Assembly (NCBI RefSeq): GCF_900106855.1
Contig: NZ_FNWI01000004.1
Location: forward strand, 62,001-126,000
Direction of reading: 5' to 3'
Length of the DNA: 64,000 bases
Source: Varibaculum massiliense
GTDB lineage: Bacteria > Actinomycetota > Actinomycetes > Actinomycetales > Actinomycetaceae
In this document: positions 17,331 to 27,172 of the stretch, in pieces
Position numbering within the stretch: position 1 is the first letter of the stretch
Layout of the letters: each line of letters starts with the position of its first letter
Program-made: the position numbers and the translations under genes
Notes under the pieces: generated by a model
The model's input: the letters and a program-made list of their open reading frames with translations, nothing else
Told to the model about the DNA's origin: nothing
The model's database searches: none

Positions 17331-17897
17331 GTGAAAACTTTGCCTAACTCACGTTTATTTGTATTGGCTGGCCCTTCCGGGGTGGGTAAAGGCACGGTAG
17401 TTAACGCCCTGCGAAAAATGTATCCGCAGGTAAAAGTGGCGATTTCTGCTACTACTCGCGCCCCGCGCCCCGGGGAACGTGATGGCGTAGACTACTATTT
17501 TCTAAGCGAAGCACGCTTTGACGAGCTACTTGCCACCGATGGCTTTTTGGAGTGGGCGCAAGTTCATGGACAGGCACGCTATGGCACCTTACGTTCAGAA
17601 GTAGCTGCCCACTCTAGCCGGGGCGAAGACGTAATTTTAGAGATCGACTTGGCGGGTGCGCGCCAAATTCGTCGCACGCATCCGGATGCGCATTTCATTT
17701 TCTTGCTTCCCCCCAGCCAGCACGCCCTTGAAGAACGGTTACGTGGTAGAGGTACCGAGGGAGAGGCGGAGGTTGCTCGCCGTTTAGAAACCGCGAAAAC
17801 GGAGCTGGCGGCGGCAAAAGAATTTGAGTATCAGATAGTAAATAATCACCCGGAACAGGCGGCTAGCGAACTAGCCGCCTTAATGGGAATAGCGTAA
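17331..17897 (+). CDS. gmk: guanylate kinase
   Basis: The 188-residue P-loop kinase has FVLAGPSGVGKGTVVNAL at the N terminus, the GMP-binding SATTRAPRPGERDGVDYYFLS, and ILEIDLAGARQIR. It phosphorylates GMP to GDP. The start is GTG at 17331 with a short AAAG close upstream. gmk followed by rpoZ and coaBC is a widespread order. Confidence 0.96.
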   Translation: MKTLPNSRLFVLAGPSGVGKGTVVNALRKMYPQVKVAISATTRAPRPGERDGVDYYFLSEARFDELLATDGFLEWAQVHGQARYGTLRSEVAAHSSRGEDVILEIDLAGARQIRRTHPDAHFIFLLPPSQHALEERLRGRGTEGEAEVARRLETAKTELAAAKEFEYQIVNNHPEQAASELAALMGIA

Positions 17898-17950
17898 ACT
17901 TTTTGTGAAGATGCGGTACTTAGCCGCTAGCTAAGAAATGAGAGGACAAT

Positions 17951-18226
17951 ATGTCGGGTACTGTTGCTAGCCCCGAGGGAATTACCAACCCCCCAATAGA
18001 TGAACTATTGGAAAAGGTAGAGTCCAAATATGCCCTAGTGGTCTACGCAGCCAAGCGGGCACGGCAGATTAACACCTATAATCTGGAAATCGCGGAGGGA
18101 ATGTTTTCTACTCCCGGCCCGCTGATTGACTGCAACCCGGAAGATAAGGCTTTAAGCATTGCTTTGCGGGAAATCGATCAAGACGCCCTCAATCTGAAAG
18201 AGCATGACGAGTCGGAAAAGGACTAA
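17951..18226 (+). CDS. rpoZ: RNA polymerase omega subunit
   Basis: The 91-residue protein has the omega core: [30 protein letters not shown], and the late [12 protein letters not shown]. It helps fold and assemble the beta' subunit. GAGAGGAC lies before the ATG. It ends 6 nt before coaBC. Confidence 0.95.
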   Translation: MSGTVASPEGITNPPIDELLEKVESKYALVVYAAKRARQINTYNLEIAEGMFSTPGPLIDCNPEDKALSIALREIDQDALNLKEHDESEKD

Positions 18227-18232
18227 CTCATC

Positions 18233-19444
18233 ATGTCTGAGCGCCACCGGGTTATTGTTGGAGTAGGTGCGGGAATCGCCGCCTATAAAACTACTAACGT
18301 GGTGCGCGCCCTGGTTAAAGCCGGTTTTGATGTATGGGTGATTCCCACCCCGGATTCCTTGAAAATGGTGGGGGAGGTTACCTGGCAAGCACTCTCGGGG
18401 CATCCGGTTTATACGCAGGTAGATGAACCCAAAAGCGGGGTCGGGCATATCGAGCTGGCTCGCGATGCCAGCGCCATTGTGGTGGCTCCCGCAACAGCCG
18501 ATCTTTTAGCGCGAATCACCCACGGGATTGCCAACGATATGCTCACCAACGTGATTTTAGCGGCTAACTGTCCGTTGTTGGTGGCACCGGCGATGCATAC
18601 CAGTATGTGGCAAAATGCATCCACCAGGGATAATGTGCAAACTTTGCAAGATAGGGGAGTGCGCTTTATCGGTCCGGTTAAAGGCGCGCTTTCCAGTGGT
18701 GACCAGGGAATAGGTCGGATGGCATCCGAAGATACCATCCTATCTGAGGTGTTGGGAGTTTTTGCTTCTGGCAGTTGGCAAAACCAGAAAATCCTGGTGA
18801 GCGCGGGAGGCACCCGCGAACCGCTCGATCCCGTACGTTTCTTAGGAAATCGTTCCTCTGGGCGCTTCGGAGTAGAGATTGCCCGCCAGTTCGCCCTCCA
18901 GGGGGCGAAAGTAACTTTGTTAGCAGCTAATATCGAGTCCTCGCTATTAGCGTCTCTTCCGGCAGACATCACGGTTATTCCCACAGCTACCGCCGCCCAG
19001 ATGCACCGGGCAGCTTTAGAACATTTTCCAACAATGCAGGTAGCGGTAATGGCGGCGGCAGTAGCCGACTATCAACCAGTCGAATTTCAGACACAGAAAA
19101 TAAAGAAAATACCAGGTGAAAACCAGTTTTCTTTACAGCTGCGTCCCACCGCAGATATTTTGGCGGATTTAGCCAGTAAAAAACGTACCGATCAGCTAGT
19201 AGCTGGGTTTGCTGCTGAAACTGGCTCTTGGGAGCAGGTTTTGCAGTTAGGGCAGGAAAAAGCGCGCCGCAAAGGTGCCGATATCATCTTTATTAACCAA
19301 GTGGGGGAGAGCGCTGGTTTTGGGGATGTAGCTACGAAGGTCTGTGCAGTAGACCAACAGGGCAGGCAGATAGGACAGTTCGCAGGGGACAAAACTCAGT
19401 TGGCGAACCAGCTAGTGGCGCTGATTCGTGAGCAAATACCGTGA
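18233..19444 (+). CDS. coaBC: bifunctional phosphopantothenoylcysteine decarboxylase / phosphopantothenate-cysteine ligase
   Basis: The 403-residue protein combines an FMN-dependent CoaC half (VGAGIAAYKTTNVV, HIELARDA, VAPAMHTSMW) and a CoaB half from about residue 180 (LVSAGGTREPLDPVRFLGNRSSG, later KKIPG and FAAETG). It carries out two consecutive steps of coenzyme A synthesis. The flap motif that reads ACGD in E. coli reads SSGD at residues 154-157, so the flap cysteine is a serine; similar changes appear to exist in other actinobacteria. GTGA overlap with priA downstream. Confidence 0.94.
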   Translation: MSERHRVIVGVGAGIAAYKTTNVVRALVKAGFDVWVIPTPDSLKMVGEVTWQALSGHPVYTQVDEPKSGVGHIELARDASAIVVAPATADLLARITHGIANDMLTNVILAANCPLLVAPAMHTSMWQNASTRDNVQTLQDRGVRFIGPVKGALSSGDQGIGRMASEDTILSEVLGVFASGSWQNQKILVSAGGTREPLDPVRFLGNRSSGRFGVEIARQFALQGAKVTLLAANIESSLLASLPADITVIPTATAAQMHRAALEHFPTMQVAVMAAAVADYQPVEFQTQKIKKIPGENQFSLQLRPTADILADLASKKRTDQLVAGFAAETGSWEQVLQLGQEKARRKGADIIFINQVGESAGFGDVATKVCAVDQQGRQIGQFAGDKTQLANQLVALIREQIP

Positions 19445-21522
19445 ATGACCAAATGCCGCGTTGGAGCGGCGCCGACCCTCTAGCCAAAATTCGTTCTCTC
19501 AAGCAGCAGGCGCCGGAAGGCGGTCAGCAACAAGAACTTCTGGCTATTCCCGAAAAACCCTTGGCAAAATGGGAAAATCAGGATCCTATTGCCACGGTTA
19601 TTCCCGATACTCCCTTGTTTCATTTAGCCCGGGGTTTAGACTATACGGTTCCTGTCCGTTTAGTTAAGAAAGTCCAGCCCGGATGCCTGGTAAGTGTAAA
19701 AATCGGGGATCAACTCGCCCATGGGTGGGTAGAAACTATTCGCCCGGGCCAGCCGACTCAGAAACGATTACGCCCCATTAGCCGGGTACTCAGCCCCTAT
19801 CCTTTAGTTTCTGCCGCCAGTTTTGAACTCGCAGACCAGGTAGCCTCCCGCTACGCCGGTAACCTTTCCCAGATTCTTACCCACGCGATTCCTCCTCGCC
19901 GCGCCGGTATTGAAAAAGAATTTTTCGCCTCCGAAAGCGAAAATTCCCCAGTTGAGAACAAACCACAAGTTACAGCCGGGCTGAACGCCTCTTTTGCCAA
20001 GGCGGAGCCGCTGATAGCCAACTACCTTTCCGGAAAAGAGCTTCTGGAATCACTGGGGAAAGCAAAAGCCTGTAAAGTGGTGTGGTCAGCGCTACCCGAA
20101 CCCGATAAGTCCGCTCCTTTTAGACAAATTTCCCAGCTGGTAGCCTCCTCCCTGAATGGTCCAGGCAGTGTACTCTGCCTGTTTCCTACCGGGCAGTTAG
20201 CTAAAGACTTCAGTTCCTACTGGAAAAACAATGCTCCCGCAGGTGCGCCCTCAGCCCTGGAATATCACTTTGAGCTGGGAGCTAATGAACGTTATCGCTC
20301 CTTCTTGAAGTGCCGTTTTAACCAGCCGCGCCTGGTAGTAGGAACTCGTTCAGCCGTCTTTGCCCCCCTAAAGAAAGTATCTTTAGTACTGATTTGGGAT
20401 GAGGGAGCCGAAAGCTATCAAGAAAAATCCGCTCCTTATTGGCATGTTCGGCAGGTGGGGATGTTACGTGCCGGAAATGAAAAATGTTCGCTGATTTTAG
20501 GGAGTTTTTCGCGATCACCACAGGCACAAGCTCTGGTAATGTCCTCTTGGGCTCACGAACTAACACCTCGCAAACATCAAGTACAACTTCCGAAGATTTA
20601 TACCCCCGAATATGAAGATCGCGATGACCCGACTATCGGGAGAGTGGGGCTATCTTCTACCGCCCTACAATTCTTGCATAACGCCCTAGAACACGGTCCG
20701 GTACTAATCCAGTCTCCCCGCAAAGGTGGTCGCCTCGGTTTGAGCTGTGCCAATTGCTTAGCGCCACTGCGTTGCCCGCAATGTTTCGGCAGGGTGCAGC
20801 AGGTGCGCGAAGAATTTATTTGTAACAGTTGCGGGCATCATTTTCAGTTCCGTTGTTCGCGTTGCGGTGGGCAAGTAACTAGGGCGGCAGCGCGCGGAAA
20901 TACCCGCATTAGCGAAGAACTCGGGGCAGCTTTCCCTAAGATGCCGGTGATTAATTGTGATGCTGATAATCCCTTACAGCGGATTAGCGCCGAGCCGGCA
21001 CTAGTAGTGTCCACCGCCGAGCAAGAACCGGTAGCTGACGGGGGATATGCGGGCGCATTACTACTGGATACCGGGATGCTGCTGAGTCTAGATCAAATTT
21101 GGACAGCCGAAGAAGCCTTGCGTAGGTGGGCTAATGCTGCTGCCAAAGTAGCTCCCGGCGGCGGGGTAATGCTCAGTGGCGATCCGGGCCGGCGTTTAGC
21201 TTTGACTTTTAAACAGCGTGCCTTTAGCCAGTGGGCAAGTCAAGAACTGCAGGAGCGAGCAGAAGTAGGAATTCCCCCGACTGCGGTTTTAGCTACTATC
21301 CGCGCTGATCAGCTGACACTACGCAAAATCCAAGAGGTTGCCGACTTTGCGGATGCACAAGTGATTGGACCATCCCAAATAGGCGAACAGTTCCAGTTGC
21401 TAGTGCGTAGCCGACTCGATAAAGGCGAAGTGTTGCGTCAAGAATTACAACGGATCCAAGCGGTAGCTTCCCGTAAAAAATGGGACTCCCTTAAAGTCCA
21501 GGTAGATCCCTTGGAACTGTAA
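19441..21522 (+). CDS. priA: primosomal protein N' (PriA), helicase motifs degenerate
   Basis: The 693-residue protein has the PriA 3'-DNA-binding N-terminal domain (DYTVPVRLVKKVQPGCLVSVKIG) and the zinc-binding cysteine cluster near 435-480 (CANCLAPLRCPQC, CNSCGHHFQFRCSRCGG). The helicase core is decayed: there is no Walker A GxGKT, and the DEAH box reads DEGA in LIWDEGAESYQ. Loss of ATPase motifs is typical of actinobacterial PriA, which may load the replisome without unwinding. GTG start overlaps coaBC by 4 nt. Confidence 0.9.
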   Translation: MNDQMPRWSGADPLAKIRSLKQQAPEGGQQQELLAIPEKPLAKWENQDPIATVIPDTPLFHLARGLDYTVPVRLVKKVQPGCLVSVKIGDQLAHGWVETIRPGQPTQKRLRPISRVLSPYPLVSAASFELADQVASRYAGNLSQILTHAIPPRRAGIEKEFFASESENSPVENKPQVTAGLNASFAKAEPLIANYLSGKELLESLGKAKACKVVWSALPEPDKSAPFRQISQLVASSLNGPGSVLCLFPTGQLAKDFSSYWKNNAPAGAPSALEYHFELGANERYRSFLKCRFNQPRLVVGTRSAVFAPLKKVSLVLIWDEGAESYQEKSAPYWHVRQVGMLRAGNEKCSLILGSFSRSPQAQALVMSSWAHELTPRKHQVQLPKIYTPEYEDRDDPTIGRVGLSSTALQFLHNALEHGPVLIQSPRKGGRLGLSCANCLAPLRCPQCFGRVQQVREEFICNSCGHHFQFRCSRCGGQVTRAAARGNTRISEELGAAFPKMPVINCDADNPLQRISAEPALVVSTAEQEPVADGGYAGALLLDTGMLLSLDQIWTAEEALRRWANAAAKVAPGGGVMLSGDPGRRLALTFKQRAFSQWASQELQERAEVGIPPTAVLATIRADQLTLRKIQEVADFADAQVIGPSQIGEQFQLLVRSRLDKGEVLRQELQRIQAVASRKKWDSLKVQVDPLEL

Positions 21523-21564
21523 TGTTACAGGTGATGAGAACACTTAACTGATAGGATTATTCCC

Positions 21565-22527
21565 ATGCGTGTCTTATTTGCCGGTACCCCAGCTTCTGCA
21601 GTGCCAGTCCTGAAATATCTACTGGAATCTGAACATGAAGTGGTCGGAGTACTCACTCGCCGCCCTGCCCGCTCGGGTAGGGGGCGCAAGCTGTGTCCTT
21701 CTCCGGTAGCCCAAACAGCTGAAGAGGCAGGAATCACCGTTCACACTCCCTCTTCTTTGAAGGACACGCAGCAGCGCCCGGATTTTGCAGCGCTCAATGC
21801 CGATGTGGCAGTAGTAGTAGCTTACGGGTTAATGATTCCCGAAGACCTACTCGATGTGTTTCCTCATGGCTGGCTTAACCTGCATTATTCGCTGCTTCCC
21901 AAATGGCGAGGTGCCTCCCCGGTGCAACATTCGCGCATGGCAGGGGAAGAAATCACCGGGGTCAGTATTTTCCGCATCGACGAGGGGATGGACACTGGAT
22001 CGATTTATGCTGTCGATCCTATTCGGGTGGCTCCGCAAACTACCGCTGATTTACTATTGCAGCGCCTAACCGATACCGGAATTGGTTTATTACCCCACGT
22101 TCTGGGGGCATTGGAGACTGGAAAGGCAAAAGCTCATCCGCAGGCTAGCGAGGGTGCCAGCTATGCGCCCCTGCTTACGAAAGCAGATGCCCAGATACCG
22201 TGGGAGAAAAGTGCCGAAGAGATAGCTAATCTAATTTGTGCATTTACTTCCCAGCCGGGGGCGTGGACATTGCTTCCCGATGGAAAACGGCTGAGTATCT
22301 ATCCGGTCATCGAAATGAAGGATCATGACACGCTGCAGCCCGGTCAGGTGCTGGTCACTAAACATGAAATTACCGTGGGAACCGGCACTAATGACGTAAA
22401 ACTTACCTTTGTTACCCCCGCTGGCAAACGGGAAATGGCTGCCGATGCTTGGGGTCGGGGGCAACACTATGGCGAAGAGTTCTATTTTGGTCTGCCCAGC
22501 CAAAATGAGGAGAACCAGTGCAAGTAG
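21565..22527 (+). CDS. fmt: methionyl-tRNA formyltransferase
   Basis: The 320-residue protein has the formyltransferase domain: FAGTPASAVPVL, the catalytic NLHYSLLPKWRGASPVQ, and the Asp in DEGMDTGSIY, with an OB-like C-terminal domain. It formylates initiator Met-tRNA. The Rossmann core is complete. It overlaps the start of rsmB by 10 nt. A second formyl-transfer fold enzyme (purU) lies at 47990. Confidence 0.96.
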   Translation: MRVLFAGTPASAVPVLKYLLESEHEVVGVLTRRPARSGRGRKLCPSPVAQTAEEAGITVHTPSSLKDTQQRPDFAALNADVAVVVAYGLMIPEDLLDVFPHGWLNLHYSLLPKWRGASPVQHSRMAGEEITGVSIFRIDEGMDTGSIYAVDPIRVAPQTTADLLLQRLTDTGIGLLPHVLGALETGKAKAHPQASEGASYAPLLTKADAQIPWEKSAEEIANLICAFTSQPGAWTLLPDGKRLSIYPVIEMKDHDTLQPGQVLVTKHEITVGTGTNDVKLTFVTPAGKREMAADAWGRGQHYGEEFYFGLPSQNEENQCK

Positions 22528-24041
22528 AGCGGGGGCAAAAGAAATACTCGACGCCGAAGTCACCTCGCCCTTACCGGCGGCGAGGACGAGGAAAAACTCC
22601 GGAAGACAACCAGCAATGGCGTCCGCAAACTGACAAGGTACGCACCTTGGTTTTTCAGGTCCTACTGGCGGTAGAAACTAAAGATGCTTATGCTAATCTG
22701 CTGCTGCCTCCGCGGCTTACTCGCGCTCATCTTTCAGGGCGGGATGCGGCTTTCGCCACTGAACTTACCTACGGGACGCTGCGTGCTCAAGGTTACTATG
22801 ACTGGTTAATTGACCAGTTTTCCTCCCGACCGGTATCTTCCCTAGAAAAAGCAGTATTAATTATTTTGCGGATGGGACTGCATCAGCTGCTAAATATGCG
22901 GGTACCTACGCATGCCGCGGTTAGCGAGTCGGTTAACCTTACTAAGCAAGAAGCTAATGAGGGGGCAGCCGGCCTGGTTAACGGGGTTTTGCGGCAAGTG
23001 GCGCGACTGGGAGAGGGCGAGCTGGAATCTCGTCTAAAGCGGCTTAGCCCCCAGCGCCGCCTAGCTATTAAATACTCGCATCCCGCCTGGATTATTGCCG
23101 CCTATCGTGCGGCACTTAGCGAACAAGAAAAACTAGGTGCCCAGATTCCCAGTGACGATGATTCTTTGGCGGGGCTGTTGACAGAAAATAATCGCGCCCC
23201 CTATATCAACCTGGTAGCCAGACCGGGCCTGGTTGACCGGGAGGAACTTGCTGACGCAGTAGAAGAAAACGGACAGGACGTAGCCTATTCAACGCTGAGC
23301 CCTTGGGGATTGATTGTTTCCGGGGGTGACCCGGCTACTTTAGAGGCGGTCGCGTCAGCTCGCGCTGGGGTGGAAGATCAAGGATCCCAGTTGGTGGCAG
23401 GGCTAGCCACGCAATATCCCTTGGAAGGCAGGGATAAAATCTGGCTAGATTTGTGTGCCGGACCGGGTGGGAAAGCAGCTTTAATGGGAGCCTTGGGGCG
23501 CCAGCGGGGAGCACAGCTGATTGCTAATGAGATCAGTCCTCACCGGGCAAAACTGGTTGAGGACTCGGTTAAAGCCCTCGACAATGTACGGGTAGTACAA
23601 AAAGACGGTACCGAGTTTCCGTTGCGCGAGGGGGGATATGATCGGGTGCTAGTAGATGCGCCTTGTACGGGGTTGGGGGCGCTGCGCCGACACCCGGAGT
23701 CCCGTTACCGCTCCCGTAATGAAACCATTCCCGATATCACCGGGCTGCAGGCCAAGCTACTGCATCGTGCTATAGAGCTGTGTCGCCCCGGTGGTCTGGT
23801 TATTTACGCCACTTGTTCCCCTCACCCGGCAGAAACCACTTTCCTGGTGCAGCGGGTATTGCAAGAGCGCCCAGACGCACATTTGGCGGACTTATCCGGA
23901 ACTCTGCGGCAGTTAGTTGACGCTGAAACTTGGCCTGAAGGTTTGGGGTGCGCCCCGAAGTACCTGCAACTATGGCCTCATATCCATGCTTCGGACGCCA
24001 TGTTTGCGGTGGTGATTACGAAAGAGCAGAAAGGAAACTGA
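22518..24041 (+). CDS. rsmB: 16S rRNA m5C967 methyltransferase RsmB/Fmu
   Basis: The 507-residue protein has a basic low-complexity head of about 40 residues, a NusB-like RNA-binding domain (residues about 45-180, with [12 protein letters not shown]), and a SAM methyltransferase domain. That domain carries [34 protein letters not shown] with one catalytic Cys, and [11 protein letters not shown] with the second. It methylates C967 of 16S rRNA. The GTG start at 22518 has GAGGAG 5 nt upstream, inside fmt. Confidence 0.94.
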   Translation: MQVERGQKKYSTPKSPRPYRRRGRGKTPEDNQQWRPQTDKVRTLVFQVLLAVETKDAYANLLLPPRLTRAHLSGRDAAFATELTYGTLRAQGYYDWLIDQFSSRPVSSLEKAVLIILRMGLHQLLNMRVPTHAAVSESVNLTKQEANEGAAGLVNGVLRQVARLGEGELESRLKRLSPQRRLAIKYSHPAWIIAAYRAALSEQEKLGAQIPSDDDSLAGLLTENNRAPYINLVARPGLVDREELADAVEENGQDVAYSTLSPWGLIVSGGDPATLEAVASARAGVEDQGSQLVAGLATQYPLEGRDKIWLDLCAGPGGKAALMGALGRQRGAQLIANEISPHRAKLVEDSVKALDNVRVVQKDGTEFPLREGGYDRVLVDAPCTGLGALRRHPESRYRSRNETIPDITGLQAKLLHRAIELCRPGGLVIYATCSPHPAETTFLVQRVLQERPDAHLADLSGTLRQLVDAETWPEGLGCAPKYLQLWPHIHASDAMFAVVITKEQKGN

Positions 24042-24043
24042 TT

Positions 24044-24703
24044 ATGGACGTAACGATTTCTCCTTCTATTCTTAATTGCGACATTGCCAACCTAGCCAGC
24101 GAAATTGAAAAGGTTAGGAACGCCGATTATGCCCATGTAGACGTGATGGATAACCACTTTGTCCCTAATCTTTCCTGGGGGCTGCCGGTGGTGGAAGCGG
24201 TGATTCGCCAAGATATTTTGCCGGTGGATGCCCATTTGATGATTGAGGACGCTGATCGTTGGGCGCCAGCCTACGCGGAGGTCGGATGCGCCTCGGTTAC
24301 ATTTCATGCCGAGGCAGCAGTGGCGCCGATTCGTTTGGCACGCGAGATTCGTCGTCAAGGAGCAAAAGTGGGGATGGCATTGCGCCCGGCCACCGATATC
24401 ACTCCCTATATCGACTTGCTCCCAGAAATCGATATGTTGTTGGTAATGACGGTAGAGCCTGGCTTTGGGGGACAAAGTTTCTTGAAGTCTATGATGCCGA
24501 AAATTCGCCGCACCCGCGACGCGATTTCCACGGCAAACCTACAGGTAGCAGTGCAGGTGGATGGGGGAATTAACCGCGAAACTATTTGTTTAGCAGCCGA
24601 AGCGGGGGCGAGCGTATTTGTGGCTGGCTCGGCGGTTTATAAAGCTGAAGATGCCTATAGTGAGGTTGAAGCGCTGCGCCAGCTGGCGAAAACGCATTGC
24701 TGA
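24044..24703 (+). CDS. rpe: ribulose-phosphate 3-epimerase
   Basis: The 219-residue TIM barrel has [16 protein letters not shown], the metal ligands in [16 protein letters not shown] and [16 protein letters not shown], and the C-terminal VDGGIN. It interconverts ribulose 5-phosphate and xylulose 5-phosphate; transketolase of the same pathway is at 33210-35309. The ATG at 24044 has AAAGGAAAC just upstream and begins at the family's usual point; longer in-frame starts inside rsmB are not credible. Confidence 0.95.
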   Translation: MDVTISPSILNCDIANLASEIEKVRNADYAHVDVMDNHFVPNLSWGLPVVEAVIRQDILPVDAHLMIEDADRWAPAYAEVGCASVTFHAEAAVAPIRLAREIRRQGAKVGMALRPATDITPYIDLLPEIDMLLVMTVEPGFGGQSFLKSMMPKIRRTRDAISTANLQVAVQVDGGINRETICLAAEAGASVFVAGSAVYKAEDAYSEVEALRQLAKTHC

Positions 24704-24780
24704 TGCCTAACGCTTCCGCTGCTAGATAACAGCGCGATTTGTTGTAATGGAGCGGGAAGGCAAGATTTTTCAAAACCAAC

Positions 24781-24794
24781 TAACCTTAAGGTTA
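24781..24794. promoter_or_regulatory. 14-bp perfect palindrome at the hisE start
   Basis: TAACCTTAAGGTTA is its own reverse complement and its last base is the first base of the hisE ATG. TAACCT within it can act as a -10 hexamer 7 nt before ATG, giving a leaderless hisEG mRNA, and the palindrome would then cover the transcription start as an operator. No other gene in the window was seen to carry it. Confidence 0.45.
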
Positions 24795-25057
24795 TGAAGA
24801 GTTTCGAAGAGTTATTTGCGGAGCTGCAGAAAAAGGCAGCTACCCGTCCGCAGGGTTCTGGCACCGTTAAAGAACTAGATTCCGGGGTGCACGCGATTGG
24901 GAAGAAAATCGTAGAAGAGGCGGCGGAAACCTGGATGGCCGCCGAATATGAAAGCCATGATGATTTTTGTTTAGAGGTCTCCCAGCTGCTTTATCACGCG
25001 CAAGTGATGATGATTGCTAAAGGGGTCAGCCTTGAAGATGTCTACCGAAAGCTCTAG
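24794..25057 (+). CDS. hisE: phosphoribosyl-ATP pyrophosphatase
   Basis: The 87-residue all-alpha NTP pyrophosphohydrolase has [35 protein letters not shown] with the EExxE-type metal ligands, and [14 protein letters not shown]. It performs the second step of histidine synthesis. No ribosome binding site is present; the ATG directly follows a palindromic -10 region. hisG follows at once, so the two first steps of the pathway are one unit here while the other his genes are elsewhere. Confidence 0.95.
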   Translation: MKSFEELFAELQKKAATRPQGSGTVKELDSGVHAIGKKIVEEAAETWMAAEYESHDDFCLEVSQLLYHAQVMMIAKGVSLEDVYRKL

Positions 25058-25064
25058 GGGAAAA

Positions 25065-25907
25065 ATGTTACGAATCGCGATTCCAAATAAAGGTGGTCTC
25101 TCGGAGCCGGCTATAAAAATGCTTTCTGAGGCTGGCTATCGCACCCGTCGGCGCGGGCGGGAACTCTATATCACTGATGAAAATAACCAGGTAGAGATAT
25201 TTTTTCTGCGGCCTGCCGATATTGCCCAATACGTAGGCGCCGGATTTATCCAAGCCGGGATTACTGGCAGGGATTTGCTGGCGGACTCGGGGGTAAAAGC
25301 TAAAGAGCTGCTGCCGCTAGAGTTTGGAAAGTCCACTTTCCGTTTTGCGGCTCCCCAAGACACTATCAACACCATTGCCGATTTAGCGGGCAAACGCATC
25401 GCCACCTCTTTTGATCGAATCGTACAAGACTATCTAGCAAAGCAGCAGATTAAGGCGACTACGGTTCATCTCGAGGGGGCGGTAGAGTCTGCGGTACGCC
25501 TGGGAGTCGCGGATGCGATTGCGGATGTAGTGGAAACCGGAAATACTTTGCGCGCTGCTGGTCTAGAGGTTTTCGGGGAGCCGCTGATGAAATCAGAGGC
25601 GGTGTTAATCGCTAATCCCCAGGCATCCAATCCTGGGCTGGAAGTTTTAAAGCAGCGCTTAAAGGGAGTGCTTAATGCCCGCAACTATGTGTTGCTGGAC
25701 TACAACGTGCATCGTGACCTGCTAGAGCAGGCAGTTCGCTATACGCCGGGAATATCTTCTCCCACGATTTCCTCCCTACAAGATAGCCACTGGTTGGCAG
25801 TACGTGCCATGTGTAAACGCTCTGAGGTTCACGGGGTAGTTGATACCCTCCACGCGTTAGGGGCAGAGGGGATTTTAGTTACCCAGTTACTGTCGGCCCG
25901 TATCTAA
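25065..25907 (+). CDS. hisG: ATP phosphoribosyltransferase (long form)
   Basis: The 280-residue protein has LRIAIPNKGGLSEPAIKML, GITGRDLLADSG, the PRPP-binding segment AIADVVETGNTLRAAGL, and a C-terminal ACT-like regulatory domain (about 205-280) that mediates histidine feedback. It catalyses the committed step from PRPP and ATP. ATG at 25065 is chosen because AGGGG lies 5 nt upstream and the product starts at the family's usual MLRIAIPNKG. Confidence 0.95.
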   Translation: MLRIAIPNKGGLSEPAIKMLSEAGYRTRRRGRELYITDENNQVEIFFLRPADIAQYVGAGFIQAGITGRDLLADSGVKAKELLPLEFGKSTFRFAAPQDTINTIADLAGKRIATSFDRIVQDYLAKQQIKATTVHLEGAVESAVRLGVADAIADVVETGNTLRAAGLEVFGEPLMKSEAVLIANPQASNPGLEVLKQRLKGVLNARNYVLLDYNVHRDLLEQAVRYTPGISSPTISSLQDSHWLAVRAMCKRSEVHGVVDTLHALGAEGILVTQLLSARI

Positions 25908-25979
25908 ACGGCGGCAACCTAAACTTTGCAGGGGAGGGTACCACCCATCTAGGCAGGTAAGTTTTCACCAAGATAAGGT

Positions 25980-27110
25980 TTAAAGCATTTGCGCAGCTAG
26001 GCGCCCGGCAACCGCCGCTGCCAAGAAGGGTGCGGCATCTTCATCCAGGGAGCGACGCATAGTCGAAAGCCGTACCGGGCAGTGGCTTAATGCCTGGTAA
26101 AGACCAATGGTTGAACATTTTTGCACCCGGTGCCGAGAACTAATTTGTTTCACCTGTGATTCCACTACCTGGGTAAAGTCACTGGTTAAAAGCGGTTTTT
26201 GCCCTTCGCCCTCATCGGTAAATTCCGGAAGGGGGACTGTAAGGGGAACCGGAGTAAAACCGGAGAGAATCCGCAGGCTATGGTGGGATATCCCCTGGTG
26301 GCGGGAGCGTAAATCTGCTGCTGACATTCGCAGGGCGCAAATAGCTTTGCCACCTCCTAAAGCCGCTTGAGTTAAAAAGGCACCTAAATCGAAACCCGAG
26401 TAGCCATAGGGGGTGCCGGAACCGGCGTTCCCCGGGCCTTGTCCCATAATGGCGATATCAGCTTTTTGTACCTGGCGGGCAGCTAGCAGACCGGAAAAAG
26501 TGTTGATGGCTTCCAAGTCACCCCCGAAGGACTGACCGGCGGTAATCACCGCATCCAGCCATCCTTTCTCGCGCAGAGTGCTAATGTTGCGCGAGAAAAA
26601 TGCCGGCAAAGCCCCGCCATCGGTATAAACATAGACGATCTTCGCTTGGGGGTTTTCCTGGCGGATTCCCGCGATTACCGCCGGTAGTTGGGAATGTAGA
26701 TCGATGCCTACAACCGGCATTCCCTGCAAGTTTTCTGCCTGTCGCATTTGCTCATGGAAGGGGGATTCTTGTTCTTCCACAGCGGAAACCATGTATTGGC
26801 TGGGGGTATAGCGTGCTTTCATAATGTGACCGCCATGGGTGGGAAGCACATCTGCGGGTAGACGCCCACAAAGCGCGGTCACCAGCGCAAACCCGCCGGT
26901 ACCCAGGTTTTTTTGCAGGGGAGAGCAGTCGAAACGCACGGTTTCTCCCTCTTTAGCCTCCCCATTTAGGGCAGGATAGTTCAAAGCACGCAGGGTTTGT
27001 CCCTCTAAAAACTGTTTTGCTCCTACCGGGTGCGCAGTAATGTTTACCGTAAGTTCTTGTGTGACCTCAAAGTTGCGGACAGCTGCTATTTGTCCTTCCC
27101 GTAACATCAT
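25980..27110 (-). CDS. DUF3866 family protein
   Basis: The 376-residue protein matches the actinobacterial DUF3866 family: RALNYPALNGEAKEGETV, LGTGGFALVTAL, GHIMKARYTPSQYMVSAVEEQESP, GMPVVGIDLHSQLPAVIAGI, and a central glycine-rich MGQGPGNAGSGTPYGYSG. There is no signal peptide or membrane helix. Its function is unknown; the GIDLHSQLPAV and MGQGPGN segments look like conserved active-site or ligand loops. TAGAAT ends 6 nt before the ATG, so the message is probably leaderless. It is convergent with hisG. Confidence 0.85.
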   Translation of the reverse strand: MMLREGQIAAVRNFEVTQELTVNITAHPVGAKQFLEGQTLRALNYPALNGEAKEGETVRFDCSPLQKNLGTGGFALVTALCGRLPADVLPTHGGHIMKARYTPSQYMVSAVEEQESPFHEQMRQAENLQGMPVVGIDLHSQLPAVIAGIRQENPQAKIVYVYTDGGALPAFFSRNISTLREKGWLDAVITAGQSFGGDLEAINTFSGLLAARQVQKADIAIMGQGPGNAGSGTPYGYSGFDLGAFLTQAALGGGKAICALRMSAADLRSRHQGISHHSLRILSGFTPVPLTVPLPEFTDEGEGQKPLLTSDFTQVVESQVKQISSRHRVQKCSTIGLYQALSHCPVRLSTMRRSLDEDAAPFLAAAVAGRLAAQML

Positions 27111-27116
27111 GTCTTT

Positions 27117-27122
27117 ATTCTA
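27117..27122 (-). promoter_or_regulatory. -10 element for the leaderless DUF3866 gene
   Basis: The minus strand reads TAGAAT, five of six consensus bases, 6 nt before ATG at 27110. No ribosome binding site is present. Confidence 0.5.
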
Positions 27123-27160
27123 GCTAAAGTCTGAGGGTGACCGCCGGGCGAATAAACAGG

Positions 27161-27166
27161 TAGGCT
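27161..27166 (+). promoter_or_regulatory. -10 element for the gene at 27173
   Basis: TAGGCT ends 6 nt before ATG at 27173 with no ribosome binding site between. The same TAGGCT hexamer and spacing occurs before the M13 peptidase gene at 49815. Confidence 0.4.
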
Positions 27167-27172
27167 AAGAGT

